Origin: an uncultured Desulfobulbus sp.
Lineage (GTDB): Bacteria; Desulfobacterota; Desulfobulbia; Desulfobulbales; Desulfobulbaceae
Length of the DNA stretch: 64,000 nt
Assembly (NCBI RefSeq): GCF_963665445.1
Contig: NZ_OY762276.1
Span: 4,396,601 to 4,460,600, forward strand
Reading direction: 5' to 3'
Shown piece by piece: positions 18,101 through 26,440 of the stretch. The translations under genes were made by a program, and so were the position numbers. The notes beneath the pieces were generated by a model. The model worked only from the letters and a program-made list of their open reading frames with translations, did not search any database and was not told the DNA's origin. Position 1 is the first letter of the stretch; each line of letters starts with the position of its first letter.

Positions 18101-21100
18101 ACTGCGTGTGCCGTATTCTCCAGGAGCCGGGGCATCTGCCGCTTACGCTGGAGTATCCGCACATTCCCCTGCACCAACCGGATTTCACCGGCGACAGCCA
18201 TCTGCGTCTGACCAAAATCGTTGGTCTGGACTATGGCCCCGCCTTTCAATGCATCGAGCATGGCTGGGTGAGCGAGCAGCAGTCGGTGCTCGCCGTGCTC
18301 CGGGTTCCGGAGGTGCTGAACAATGAAAATCCGCAGATGCATCTTCATCCCGCGGTGTTGGACTGCGCCTTTCAGCTGATTATTCAGTTGATGCGGGAAC
18401 GGGTGGCCTTGCATGAAGGCATCACCTTCATTCCGGTACGGATCGGGCGGATTGTGTTCCGCAAGAGTGGAGGTGCACCCACCCTGGCCCTGGTGAGCCT
18501 GCGTCGCTTTACCGAGCAATCCCTCTGTGCCGATTTCACCTTGTTTGACAGTGAACAGCAGGTCGTGGCCGTGGTGAAGGAGGCTCGTTTCCGCAGGATC
18601 CGTCTCCATAAAGGTGCATCGGATCGGCTGCAGCTGCTGACGGAACATTGGGAACCAAGACCGTTGATTGATACGGTTGCTGAACAGCCCTTGCTGTCCT
18701 TGACCCGGGTAAGGGAGGTCTTTGCCGATGTGGCGGCCCGGGTGGCGCTTTCCGGCCCGTTTCGCCGCTATAGCCAGGAGGTTGATCCGCTCTTGGATGT
18801 TTTGTGCAGTCAGTGGTGCGCTGAGGCGTTTCGCCAACTTGCCGATGAGCAGGGGATGATCGAGCAGCAGTGCATTCAAGAGTGGGGTTCGCTTCGCGCT
18901 GAACTGGATCCCTTTGTTCAGTCTCTTCTCCACCAGGGCTTGGCGGATCAAATGCTGACCAAAACAGCAACCGGTTATGGGATTCCGGTCGATGGCGAGG
19001 AGCAGGTTTCGGCAAAGGATATCTGGAATAGTATGGTTGCCGATTATCCCGATTCGTTTGCCCTCGTGCATGGTGTGGGGCAGATCGGCATGCATCTTGC
19101 CGAATTGATTCAGGGAGAACTGGCTGCCCATGAAATTTTTTCCCGAAAAGCATCGATGGCGGCGTTGATCTGTCAGGTGCTGAGTGGGGAAGGAAAACAG
19201 AAACTGGGACAGGCCCTGCGGCAGCTCATTGGCCAGGCCGTGCGGCAACTGCCCAAGGGGGCCCGCCTGGGGGTTGTGGAGATCGGGCAGCGTGTCCCCT
19301 CCTATGCAGGCGATCTGCAGGCGGTGATGGATCCGCAGTGCTGCGATCTCACCTTTGTCGGCGTTGCGCCCGACTTCGAAGTCGAGGGCTCCCAGCTCCA
19401 GGAACGGTATCCACGGCTGCAGCTCACTGCCCTGCACAGGGACGGTGAGACTGCGAAATCGGCGAGGATGGCACATCTCGTTGTCCTGACCCTTGATTTT
19501 ACAACTCTGGCGGAAGCGACCACGGCCTTGGAGTATGCCCGGTCCTGTCTGGTTCCCGGCGGCTCGTTGCTGATCATCGGCCTCCATCCGGCCCGATGGA
19601 TTGATTTTCTTTACGGCGGCCGACCTGAGTACTGGAATTTTTTTGATGATGATTCCAACAGGTCTCGACAAATCAGCGCCCAATTCTGGATGCAGCATCT
19701 GCAGAAACTGCAGTTTGCCCATGTCTCCCAGCTGACCTTCTCCTCCGACACCTTGGCCGGTCCGTATATGCTTCTGGCCCAACCCGCGGAAGGTCTGTTG
19801 CCGCCAATGCAGATTACGGGCCAGGATGGGCCGCGGAGCTGGATTCTGCTGATCGATCGTGGTGGCCCATCGGCGCAGTTGGCCGACAAACTTGCTGCCG
19901 GGCTGCAGACCAAGGGCGACATGGTGGTTGTGTCAGATGCCGAAGATGTACCGGGCCTGCAAGCCCTGCTGACGGAAACCACGGGGTTGTACGGTCAGCT
20001 CGACGGCATTGTCCATTTGGCGGGGATCGCGCCTCCACAGATCAGCCTGTCTGTGGAGGAGGAGGTCGAGCGACAGGCAGCTCGTTGCACCCTGGCGGCG
20101 CATATCCTCCAGGCCTGCGAGAGAAGTTCCACCCAGACTAACTGCTGGCTGGTCACCTGCGGTGTCGGTGATGCTGCAGCCCCAGCCGAGGATGCCCTCT
20201 GCTGTTGCGATGGCTCGCTGTGGGGGTTCGGGCGAACCCTGGTGAATGAGGCCCTTGATCTGCAGGTTCGCCTGGTCGATCTGGAACGGCTCGATACTCC
20301 GGAAGGGATCGCCGCCTTGGTCCGGGAATTCGATCTCCCGGATGACGAGCTGGAGGTGCACCTCACCGCCCAGGGCGGACGCTTTGTTCCCCGTTTGGCG
20401 TTTGAACCCCGTCAAATGGCGGGTGAGATCGACGAGCGGGACGAACGGGGGCTTGTGCGGCTCGACTTTTCCTTTGCCGGGAAAGTAGGGAACTTACGCT
20501 GGCGGGAGCAGCCGCGGGTGCTCCTGGCGGATGATGAGGTCGAAGTCGAGGTGCAGGCGACCGGACTCAATTTCCGCGACCTGATGTTTACCCTTGGCCT
20601 CCTTTCCGAAGAGGCCATTGAAAACGGATTTGCCGGTCCGACACTCGGCCTGGAGTTCTCCGGTGTGGTTCTCCGCGTTGGCGAGAGGGAGACCACCTTC
20701 GCCCCAGGAGACAAGGTGGTCGGTTTCGGCCCTTCCTGCTTTGCCGATAGGGTGATCACCAAGGCAAGTGCCATTACCCACCTGCCGCCTGGGATTTCCT
20801 TTGAGGCGGCTGCCACCATTCCCTGCACCTTTTTCACCGTCTACTACGCCCTGCATTACCTGGCTCAACTCGAGCCCGGTGAGCGATTGCTGATTCATTG
20901 CGCAGCCGGCGGCGTGGGCATTGCCGCGGTGCAGATCGCCAAATGGATGGGCGCGGAAATCTTTGTCACTGCCGGTTCCCGGGAAAAACGGGATTTCCTC
21001 CGTCTGCTCGGGGTGGATCATATCTTTGATTCACGCACCCTTGCCTATGCCGATGAAATCATGGAGGTCACCCAGGGCCAGGGCGTGGATGTGGTCCTGA

Positions 21101-22737
21101 ATTCGCTTGCGGGCGAAGCGGTCAGCCGCAATTTTCGTATTCTCAAACCCTTTGGCCGCTTCCTGGAACTCGGCAAACGGGATTTTTACGAGAACACCAA
21201 GATCGGTCTGCGTCCCTTCAGGAACAATATCAGTTATTTCGGTATCGATACCGATCAACTGATGCTGGCCCGTCCCGAGCTGACCAGGCGTCTGTTTGCC
21301 GAGGTGATGGACCTGTTCAGCGATGGCATCCTCCATCCCTTGCCCTATCACACCTTTGAGGCGGAAGAGATCGTCGATGCCTTCCGCTATATGCAGCAGG
21401 CGCGGCATATCGGCAAAATTGTGCTCACCTATCGCAACGGCATCAGCCAGGTGGAACGGCCGAAACCGGTTACCCGGCAAAGGCTCATCCTCCCGGAAAC
21501 CGGCACCTATCTCGTGACCGGCGGTCTGGGTGGGTTCGGCCTGCGCACCGCACGCTGGCTGGTGGAGCGGGGCGCCCGTCACCTGGTGCTGATCAGCCGC
21601 AGCGGCCCGGTCTCCGATGAGGCCAAGGCGGCCCTTGCCGCGTTTGCCCGGCAGGGGGTTGTCGTCTGGGCCAGGGCCTGCGACGTGACCGATTTGACGG
21701 CCATGCAGGCGCTCATGGCGGAAATAAATGCCTCCATGTGGCCGTTGAAGGGCATTGTCCATGCAGCCACGGTGATTGAAGACGGATTGATCCGCACCAT
21801 GGACGGCAACCAGATACGCAAGGTGCTGCTGCCCAAGGTACTTGGGGCCTACCACCTCCATCAGCTCACCGGGAAAATGGGTCTCGATTTCTTTATCCTC
21901 TTTTCCTCGGCCACGACCCTGTTCGGCAATCCGGGCCAGGGCAACTACGTGGCGGCCAATGCCGCTCTCGAGTCCCTTGCCGAAAATCGGCGTTCGGCCG
22001 GACTTCCGGCGACCTGCGTCCGCTGGGGTGCCATTGACGACGTCGGCTTTCTCGCCCGCAACACCGAGATCCGTGAGGCCCTCCAGGGGCGGATGGGCGG
22101 ATCGACCATCCAGTCTGCAGCGGCCCTGGCCATTCTCGAGGAGTTGCTGCTTTCCAATCGTTCCGGTCTTGGGGTGATGGAAATCGACTGGGCTGCCTTG
22201 TCCCGTTTTCTTCCCAGCGCGTCCAGTCCCAAGTTCACTGAGCTGGCGCGAAGCGGCAAGGGGGACAAGGGCGAGGGGGATGCGGATTCCATGCAGCGCC
22301 TGCTGGAGGAACTCTCCGATGAAGAGTTGCAGCAGGTCTGCATCGACATGCTCAAGGCCGAGGTGGCGGAGATCCTGCGTATGTCCCCGGACAAGCTCGA
22401 TCCCTCACGCTCGATGTATGACATGGGCCTTGATTCCCTCATGGGAGTCGAGCTGGTCGGGGCCCTGGAGTCGCGCTTCGGCGTGCGCCTGCCGGTCCTG
22501 ATCCTCAGCCAGAACCCGACCATTGCCAAGCTGAGCGAGTACATCATCGAACAGCTGCGGGGAGGTGAAGCGAAAGAGGAGGGGGCCGCCGAGCAGGAGA
22601 TGCTCGCTCAGGTGCAACATCTCTCCGGTCAGCATGGCAGCGAGGCGACGGCACTCAATATCGAGGAATTGGCCCAAGACCTCCAGGAAGGTGAGGGGGG
22701 CCCAACCACACGGATCATTCAAACCGATGCCAATTAG
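15112..22737 (+). CDS. Type I highly reducing polyketide synthase (KS-AT-DH-psiMT-ER-KR-ACP)
   Basis: One module of 2541 residues. KS has Cys172 (DTACSSA), His307 (EAHGTGT) and His346 (GNLGHLEA). AT has Ser617 (GHSVG), with YAFH at the specificity site, closer to malonyl-type. DH has His919 (GDHVVGD) and Asp1084 (HPAVLD). Residues about 1160-1600 resemble the C-methyltransferase region, but the SAM loop reads VVEIGQRVPS rather than a glycine-rich loop, so it is probably inactive. A structural KR half comes next. ER has AAGGVGIAA (about 1931-1939), and KR has TGGLGGFG (about 2136-2143) and GNYVAAN. ACP has Ser2442 (GLDSLMG). A tail of about 80 residues may dock a partner. There is no thioesterase. 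The order parallels animal FAS and fungal reducing PKSs. It should make a saturated acyl chain by iteration (inference), released by the overlapping AONS gene. Confidence 0.95.
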   Translation: MTRRVAVISYAFRFPGTTTAGFWEDLLAGRNLVTEVQAERWAQESFFHPQKNHPGTSYTFAAGSIGDVTGFDAHFFGISPREATVMDPQQRLLLEMSWESLENGGICPSSLKGSRCGVFIGIASADYSYRLADDLNSIEGAVATGNTASIAANRISYVFDLCGPSMAIDTACSSALVAFHQACNSIISGECAQALTGGVSLHLHPYGFLTFSKATMLSPRGRCNVFDASADGYVRSEGGGIFFLKEYEQAVADGDPILAVVAASAVNADGRKTGLTVPSPKRQAELLRQVYSDAGIAADSLDYLEAHGTGTAVGDPVEARAIGEALGMSRAAGPLPIGSVKGNLGHLEAASGVAGLVKAITCLQHRSIPASVGMERINPNIDCKRLNIDIVTEPRPLKTEGQLTIGVNSFGFGGANAHVILQTQPDQAAAASPAHQEPCPPLVLSSRDREALPQLAAAYAKLVQEHPQDYPAIAYNAAFRREQLPQRAIFWGTDSAEIGSLLDAAAHGGTGAGLYSGTGLDNASGAAFIYSGNGSQWAGMGSRLLADPLFQATIAEIDTLFKPLSGFSLADELAGNNGEDRYQYTEIAQPALFAIQVGVTRMLERDGIVPVAVAGHSVGEVAAAWAAGILDLQSAVTVIFHRSRLQGTTKGQGQMTAIGLGGEETAELLQSLGLAETLALAGSNSYRGATLAGAPEALSLVEAELERREIFHRRLDLDYAFHSPAMDPTETGVYEALAALRPKGGRLAMYSTVTGKPIDGAELGAKYWWLNIRRPVLFQQAIEAMQAEGINVFVEIGPHAVLRSYLNDCIKAGGSEGQVIPTLKRGDDDPLRVREASAQVLIAGSPVDWSRFFASSYPFLQLPNYPWQRERYWHTQTPEAHGTLDRHKVHPLLGYQLRQQELCWENQLDTKLLPFLGDHVVGDATVFPGTGYAELALAAAHAWLGGEFLEIEDLEIRSPLILENDRSQLVRIQVQGKDGSTTVVGRSLGSDDPWTSHCVCRILQEPGHLPLTLEYPHIPLHQPDFTGDSHLRLTKIVGLDYGPAFQCIEHGWVSEQQSVLAVLRVPEVLNNENPQMHLHPAVLDCAFQLIIQLMRERVALHEGITFIPVRIGRIVFRKSGGAPTLALVSLRRFTEQSLCADFTLFDSEQQVVAVVKEARFRRIRLHKGASDRLQLLTEHWEPRPLIDTVAEQPLLSLTRVREVFADVAARVALSGPFRRYSQEVDPLLDVLCSQWCAEAFRQLADEQGMIEQQCIQEWGSLRAELDPFVQSLLHQGLADQMLTKTATGYGIPVDGEEQVSAKDIWNSMVADYPDSFALVHGVGQIGMHLAELIQGELAAHEIFSRKASMAALICQVLSGEGKQKLGQALRQLIGQAVRQLPKGARLGVVEIGQRVPSYAGDLQAVMDPQCCDLTFVGVAPDFEVEGSQLQERYPRLQLTALHRDGETAKSARMAHLVVLTLDFTTLAEATTALEYARSCLVPGGSLLIIGLHPARWIDFLYGGRPEYWNFFDDDSNRSRQISAQFWMQHLQKLQFAHVSQLTFSSDTLAGPYMLLAQPAEGLLPPMQITGQDGPRSWILLIDRGGPSAQLADKLAAGLQTKGDMVVVSDAEDVPGLQALLTETTGLYGQLDGIVHLAGIAPPQISLSVEEEVERQAARCTLAAHILQACERSSTQTNCWLVTCGVGDAAAPAEDALCCCDGSLWGFGRTLVNEALDLQVRLVDLERLDTPEGIAALVREFDLPDDELEVHLTAQGGRFVPRLAFEPRQMAGEIDERDERGLVRLDFSFAGKVGNLRWREQPRVLLADDEVEVEVQATGLNFRDLMFTLGLLSEEAIENGFAGPTLGLEFSGVVLRVGERETTFAPGDKVVGFGPSCFADRVITKASAITHLPPGISFEAAATIPCTFFTVYYALHYLAQLEPGERLLIHCAAGGVGIAAVQIAKWMGAEIFVTAGSREKRDFLRLLGVDHIFDSRTLAYADEIMEVTQGQGVDVVLNSLAGEAVSRNFRILKPFGRFLELGKRDFYENTKIGLRPFRNNISYFGIDTDQLMLARPELTRRLFAEVMDLFSDGILHPLPYHTFEAEEIVDAFRYMQQARHIGKIVLTYRNGISQVERPKPVTRQRLILPETGTYLVTGGLGGFGLRTARWLVERGARHLVLISRSGPVSDEAKAALAAFARQGVVVWARACDVTDLTAMQALMAEINASMWPLKGIVHAATVIEDGLIRTMDGNQIRKVLLPKVLGAYHLHQLTGKMGLDFFILFSSATTLFGNPGQGNYVAANAALESLAENRRSAGLPATCVRWGAIDDVGFLARNTEIREALQGRMGGSTIQSAAALAILEELLLSNRSGLGVMEIDWAALSRFLPSASSPKFTELARSGKGDKGEGDADSMQRLLEELSDEELQQVCIDMLKAEVAEILRMSPDKLDPSRSMYDMGLDSLMGVELVGALESRFGVRLPVLILSQNPTIAKLSEYIIEQLRGGEAKEEGAAEQEMLAQVQHLSGQHGSEATALNIEELAQDLQEGEGGPTTRIIQTDAN

Positions 22738-24076
22738 GAAACAGCCGGGCCTGACGGCCCAGATCAAGGATAAGCTCATTCAGCAGGCCCTTGAACGGAA
22801 GCTGCGGCGGGCGGAGCAGAGCGACGAGTCGGTCGCACCTGTTCGCGGGGAAGCAACGCCCGAGAAGATTCCTGAGCAGTTCTACAAATTCAGCCTGCAT
22901 CCGGGATATCAGCAGATCCGCATCATCAACGGTGGGGCGGCTCGAATGGGGATCGACAACCCCTTTTTCAGGCCGCATTCCGGCGTGGCCGGGGCAACGA
23001 CCACGATCAAGGACAGGCTGTTCGTTAATTACGCCAGTTACAACTATCTCGATCTTTCCGGGGATGCTGAGGTCAGTACTGCGGCGAAAAGAGCTATTGA
23101 TCGCTACGGCACCTCGGTGTCGGCCAGCCGGCTGGTCTCCGGGGAACGACCGGTACACCGCCAGCTGGAGCAGGCACTGGCCAGATTTTACGAGGTTGAT
23201 GATGCCATCGTCCTGGTCAGTGGCCATGCCACCAACGTCACCACCATCGGCTACCTGTTCGGCCCTCGGGATCTCATCCTTCATGATGAGCTGGTGCACA
23301 ACAGCATTCTCCAGGGGATTGCCCTGTCGGGTGCCCGCCGTCTCCCCTTCGCCCATAACGACTGGCAGTCCCTGGAAACCCAGTTGACCGAACAACGGCA
23401 CCATTTCGAGCGGGTGCTGATCGTGGTTGAGGGGATCTACAGCATGGATGGTGATTTTCCCGACTTACCCCGCTATATCGAGTTGAAAAAGAAATACAGG
23501 GCCTTTCTCATGGTGGATGAGGCCCACTCCCTCGGCGTGATGGGAAAGAACGGTGGGGGAATTCGCGATCATTTCGGAGTGGACGGCAGGGATGTGGATA
23601 TCTGGATGGGGACTTTGAGCAAGACCCTGGCCGGATGCGGGGGCTACATTGCCGGGGAAACCGCCCTGATCGAGCATCTCAAGTTCCTTGTCCCCGGCTT
23701 TCTCTATTCCGTGGGCATGTCGCCGCCGCTGGCAGCTGCCTCCCTCAAGGCGCTTGAGATCATGCAGCGCGAGCCCGAACGGGTGCAGGCCCTGCAACGC
23801 AACGGACAACTCTTTTTGCAACTGGCCAGGGAGGCAGGGATAGATATCGGCACCAGCGAGGGGCTGGCCGTCATTCCGGTGATCACCGGGAGTTCCATCA
23901 GGGCGGCCCGGCTCTCGGCGGCCCTGTTTGCACGGGGCATCAATGCCCTCCCCATCCTCTATCCGGCGGTACCGGAAAAGGCGGCCAGGATCAGGTTTTT
24001 TGTCTGCTGCAGGCATACCGAGGCCCAGATCAGGGAAACGATTCAGGTCCTGATCGAGGAACTGGACCGGTTGTAA
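22727..24076 (+). CDS. Alpha-oxoamine synthase (BioF/serine palmitoyltransferase-like, PLP)
   Basis: About 449 residues from ATG 22727, which overlaps the PKS stop by 11 bases. More upstream starts would only translate PKS codons in another frame. The core is AONS family: NYASYNYLDLSGD, SASRLVSGE, the Asp/His motif MVDEAHSLGVMG, and PLP Lys299 in GTLSKTLAGCGGY. A charged N-terminal extension of about 90 residues is absent from BioF and could contact the PKS ACP. Family enzymes condense an acyl thioester with an amino acid and lose CO2. Overlap with a PKS that lacks a thioesterase suggests that it is the off-loading enzyme, giving a 2-amino-3-ketone as in fumonisin-type and sphingoid pathways (inference). 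A role in biotin synthesis is unlikely in this context. Confidence 0.9.
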   Translation: MPIRKQPGLTAQIKDKLIQQALERKLRRAEQSDESVAPVRGEATPEKIPEQFYKFSLHPGYQQIRIINGGAARMGIDNPFFRPHSGVAGATTTIKDRLFVNYASYNYLDLSGDAEVSTAAKRAIDRYGTSVSASRLVSGERPVHRQLEQALARFYEVDDAIVLVSGHATNVTTIGYLFGPRDLILHDELVHNSILQGIALSGARRLPFAHNDWQSLETQLTEQRHHFERVLIVVEGIYSMDGDFPDLPRYIELKKKYRAFLMVDEAHSLGVMGKNGGGIRDHFGVDGRDVDIWMGTLSKTLAGCGGYIAGETALIEHLKFLVPGFLYSVGMSPPLAAASLKALEIMQREPERVQALQRNGQLFLQLAREAGIDIGTSEGLAVIPVITGSSIRAARLSAALFARGINALPILYPAVPEKAARIRFFVCCRHTEAQIRETIQVLIEELDRL

Positions 24077-24084
24077 GGGGCGAG

Positions 24085-24921
24085 ATGGCACAACAGGCCT
24101 CGTTATGGGCGCAACTGCTCCGCGAGTTGAAAAAACCGCCCGCTGCCGGTGAGGTTGCGGAGTATCCGACGCTGCGCAATGCGATCCTCGACATTATGGC
24201 CGAGGGCCGTCGGAAAAACATCATCAATCTCCTGCTCAGGGTCGATATCACCACGCTGTGGGAGGAACTGGAGCGCTTGCGCAAGAACGGTGCAGCCAGG
24301 CCAACCCTCACCGCCTGTGTGTCCCAGGTCTTTGCCGCGACTATCGATGCGGATCGATCCCTGCAGGCCTACCGTTTAGGACGGAAAAAGATCGTCATCT
24401 TTGATGAGGTCGATCTGGCGATGATGGTCGAGCGGGAGATCGAGGGGCGACTTCTGCCGGTAGTCCATATCATCCGCGGCGCCAATCACAAGGATGTGCA
24501 GGAGATCGATCAATCCCTTCGCCGGGCAAAGATCGCGAAGCTGGGGGAGCATGGGCCACTGTCCCGGCTTGAGCATTTTTTTTTCACTCTGCCCCGGTTG
24601 CTGCGCCGTCTGGTCTGGTGGTATCTGCGCCGCGACCCCTATGCCTTCAAACAGTTGGCCGGCACAGTGGGGATCACCTCCATGGGAATGCACGTCCAGG
24701 GCTCAGCAGTGGTTTTGCCGATCACCCCGATGAGCCTGACCCTGTCGATCGGCTCCCTGGAACAGGGGTGGCAGGTTGTCGACGGAAAACCGGTCGAACG
24801 CCACCTCCTCCAGCTCAATCTCGGCGCGGATCACGATGTGATCGATGGCGCCCCGCTCATGCGTTTTGCCGAGCGATTTCGGGTCGCCTTGGAGCAGGGA
24901 GGTCCCCTTGTTGCTCCATAA
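24085..24921 (+). CDS. CAT-fold acyltransferase (E2 catalytic domain without lipoyl domain)
   Basis: Protein of 278 residues matching the 2-oxoacid dehydrogenase E2 / chloramphenicol acetyltransferase catalytic fold. The active-site motif is near the C-terminus (DHDVIDG, His250 and Asp254). It has no lipoyl or peripheral-subunit-binding domain, and no E1 or E3 gene is nearby, so it is not a true dehydrogenase subunit. A hydrophobic, basic stretch (about 165-190, FFFTLPRLLRRLVWWYL) suggests membrane contact. It lies 8 bases after the AONS gene with a GGGGCGAG ribosome site. It is likely an N- or O-acyltransferase acting on the AONS product (inference). The 3' end overlaps the convergent LtaS-like gene by 65 bases. 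Confidence 0.82.
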   Translation: MAQQASLWAQLLRELKKPPAAGEVAEYPTLRNAILDIMAEGRRKNIINLLLRVDITTLWEELERLRKNGAARPTLTACVSQVFAATIDADRSLQAYRLGRKKIVIFDEVDLAMMVEREIEGRLLPVVHIIRGANHKDVQEIDQSLRRAKIAKLGEHGPLSRLEHFFFTLPRLLRRLVWWYLRRDPYAFKQLAGTVGITSMGMHVQGSAVVLPITPMSLTLSIGSLEQGWQVVDGKPVERHLLQLNLGADHDVIDGAPLMRFAERFRVALEQGGPLVAP

Positions 24922-26440
24922 GGCCCATCTTTGCAAGCAGCTGCACGGCCAGTTGCTCCGCCCGTAGATCCATGTGTTGCCCCACCCTTTGTTCCTCCCT
25001 GTTTGACCAGAGAAAGTAATCGGTTTCACCGCTCGGATTGCCGAAGGTCCTGTACACCGCCGGCATAATGGGAACGTGATCGCCGTACCAACAGAGCCAG
25101 GCCTTCCTCTCAAGAGATTGCAGAGCTTGGGCGATCATTCCTGCCATCGTGTCGGCATTGCGCAGGTGACGCAGGTAGATGAGCAGGTCATCGCAGCCCT
25201 GGGGAAGAGCTTGCGTGCAATACTGATTGCATTCGTGGGCAAAGGGTTTTTCCCAGTGCAACGGACCGTGATTCTCCATGGTGATGACAAAGAGAAAGAC
25301 CGGCTGATTGGTTGAGCGGCGCAGTTCAGCGCAGATTGTCTCCCCCAGGGTAAGGTCGCCGATATAGGGGCCACTTTTTTCATTGCTTGCAAAGCTCTGG
25401 ATATCAATGAACTGATCAAAGCCGAACAGGGGGAATATTTTGTTCCGCTTGTAAAACTCGGCCGGGTAGGGGTGGATGCAGATCGTTTTGTAGCCATGCG
25501 ATTGCAGCAGGGTGGCCAGGGTGAAGGGAGACCAGGCGGCGAGTTTGCGATAGGGATTGAATCGGTGCACCCCAATCTGTGCGGGGCTGAGTCCGGAGAG
25601 AACAGCGAACTCGGTCCGCACGGTATTCGCCCCCCAGGCCGGAACGCGCAGCTGACCGTGGATCGCAGCTGCGTCCTTCAGGGTATCGATCTGTCCGAGA
25701 AGATCGGGTCGAATCAGGGAACACCAACCCCTGGGATCGAAATAGGATTCGCTCTGGACCGCAACCAGGTGGGGAAGGGGACTGACGTTTCTTGTCGCTG
25801 GTCCGATATTTTTAAGCGGCGGGACAAGCCTGGGATCGGTTCGCTCAGCAGTGATGTAGGGCAACATGCTGCCGAGAAATCCATGGGACCGGATATCCTC
25901 GATCGGGTCCCAGGTCATCGGAGGGGAGGCCTTGACGCCCCAGTACAAAAGACCGCTGGTGATGGCCGACAGAACCGCGATGCCGGCAAGAAAAACGGAC
26001 CAGGGCAGGGCGGCGGTCAGCGGTAGCTCGAGATACAATCCCAAGGCAATGGCGGAGACGACGATGATGGTTGCGCCAATGGCCTTGGCGATACCGAAAA
26101 AGGGCAGATACAGCCGGGGAAAGCGAATGGTATCGAGAAAATACTCAAAATCCTGGGCAAAAAATGGTTCATGCAGGGAATCGAACTTGGCGTTATTCAC
26201 CAGAACCAGGATGACCAGAAACGAGAGCGCCACAAAGGCGGCAAACCAGGGCCTCTGAAAGACGGCAAGTTCAAAACTATACACAGCCAGCCACAAACCG
26301 CAGTGCAGTGCCAGGGAGGAAAGCGGACGTCGCCATGGACCTGCCACTCCCGGTTTGACCAGGGCCTCGATGGGAAAGGAGGCGAGCAAACCTGTAAGAA
26401 TGGGCAGCCAGACCGCGGCGATGAAAGATTCAGCCGCCAT
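24857..26440 (-). CDS. LtaS-like membrane sulfatase-fold phosphotransferase
   Basis: About 527 residues from ATG 26440, which overlaps the SDR stop (ATGGCGGCTGA). Residues 1-200 carry about five membrane helices. The rest is an alkaline-phosphatase/sulfatase-fold domain as in lipoteichoic acid synthase and phosphoethanolamine transferases. It has metal Glu in VAVQSESYFD, a probable nucleophilic Thr in WGANTVRTEF, His in TMENHGPLHW, and the metal pair in WYGDHVP. Family members move phosphoglycerol or phosphoethanolamine from a phospholipid to a lipid or glycan at the outer face of the inner membrane. It is last in the kpsC-yhcH-kpsS-SDR order, so the acceptor may be the capsule terminus or the lipid of the neighbouring PKS pathway (inference). 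Confidence 0.85.
   Translation of the reverse strand: MAAESFIAAVWLPILTGLLASFPIEALVKPGVAGPWRRPLSSLALHCGLWLAVYSFELAVFQRPWFAAFVALSFLVILVLVNNAKFDSLHEPFFAQDFEYFLDTIRFPRLYLPFFGIAKAIGATIIVVSAIALGLYLELPLTAALPWSVFLAGIAVLSAITSGLLYWGVKASPPMTWDPIEDIRSHGFLGSMLPYITAERTDPRLVPPLKNIGPATRNVSPLPHLVAVQSESYFDPRGWCSLIRPDLLGQIDTLKDAAAIHGQLRVPAWGANTVRTEFAVLSGLSPAQIGVHRFNPYRKLAAWSPFTLATLLQSHGYKTICIHPYPAEFYKRNKIFPLFGFDQFIDIQSFASNEKSGPYIGDLTLGETICAELRRSTNQPVFLFVITMENHGPLHWEKPFAHECNQYCTQALPQGCDDLLIYLRHLRNADTMAGMIAQALQSLERKAWLCWYGDHVPIMPAVYRTFGNPSGETDYFLWSNREEQRVGQHMDLRAEQLAVQLLAKMGLMEQQGDLPAPRRPEIARQNA

Noticed and set aside
16405-19782. A 1125-codon open frame on the minus strand opposite the PKS gene
   Set aside because: No domain or ribosome site; it is the low-stop antisense frame of GC-rich PKS codons, while the plus strand shows continuous active-site motifs.
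22565-22726. Upstream extension of the AONS gene
   Set aside because: It would translate PKS ACP-tail codons in another frame into Arg-rich sequence; ATG 22727 at the PKS stop is the sensible start.
24085-24921. True E2 subunit of a 2-oxoacid dehydrogenase complex
   Set aside because: No lipoyl or subunit-binding domain and no E1 or E3 genes nearby; only the CAT-fold catalytic part is present.
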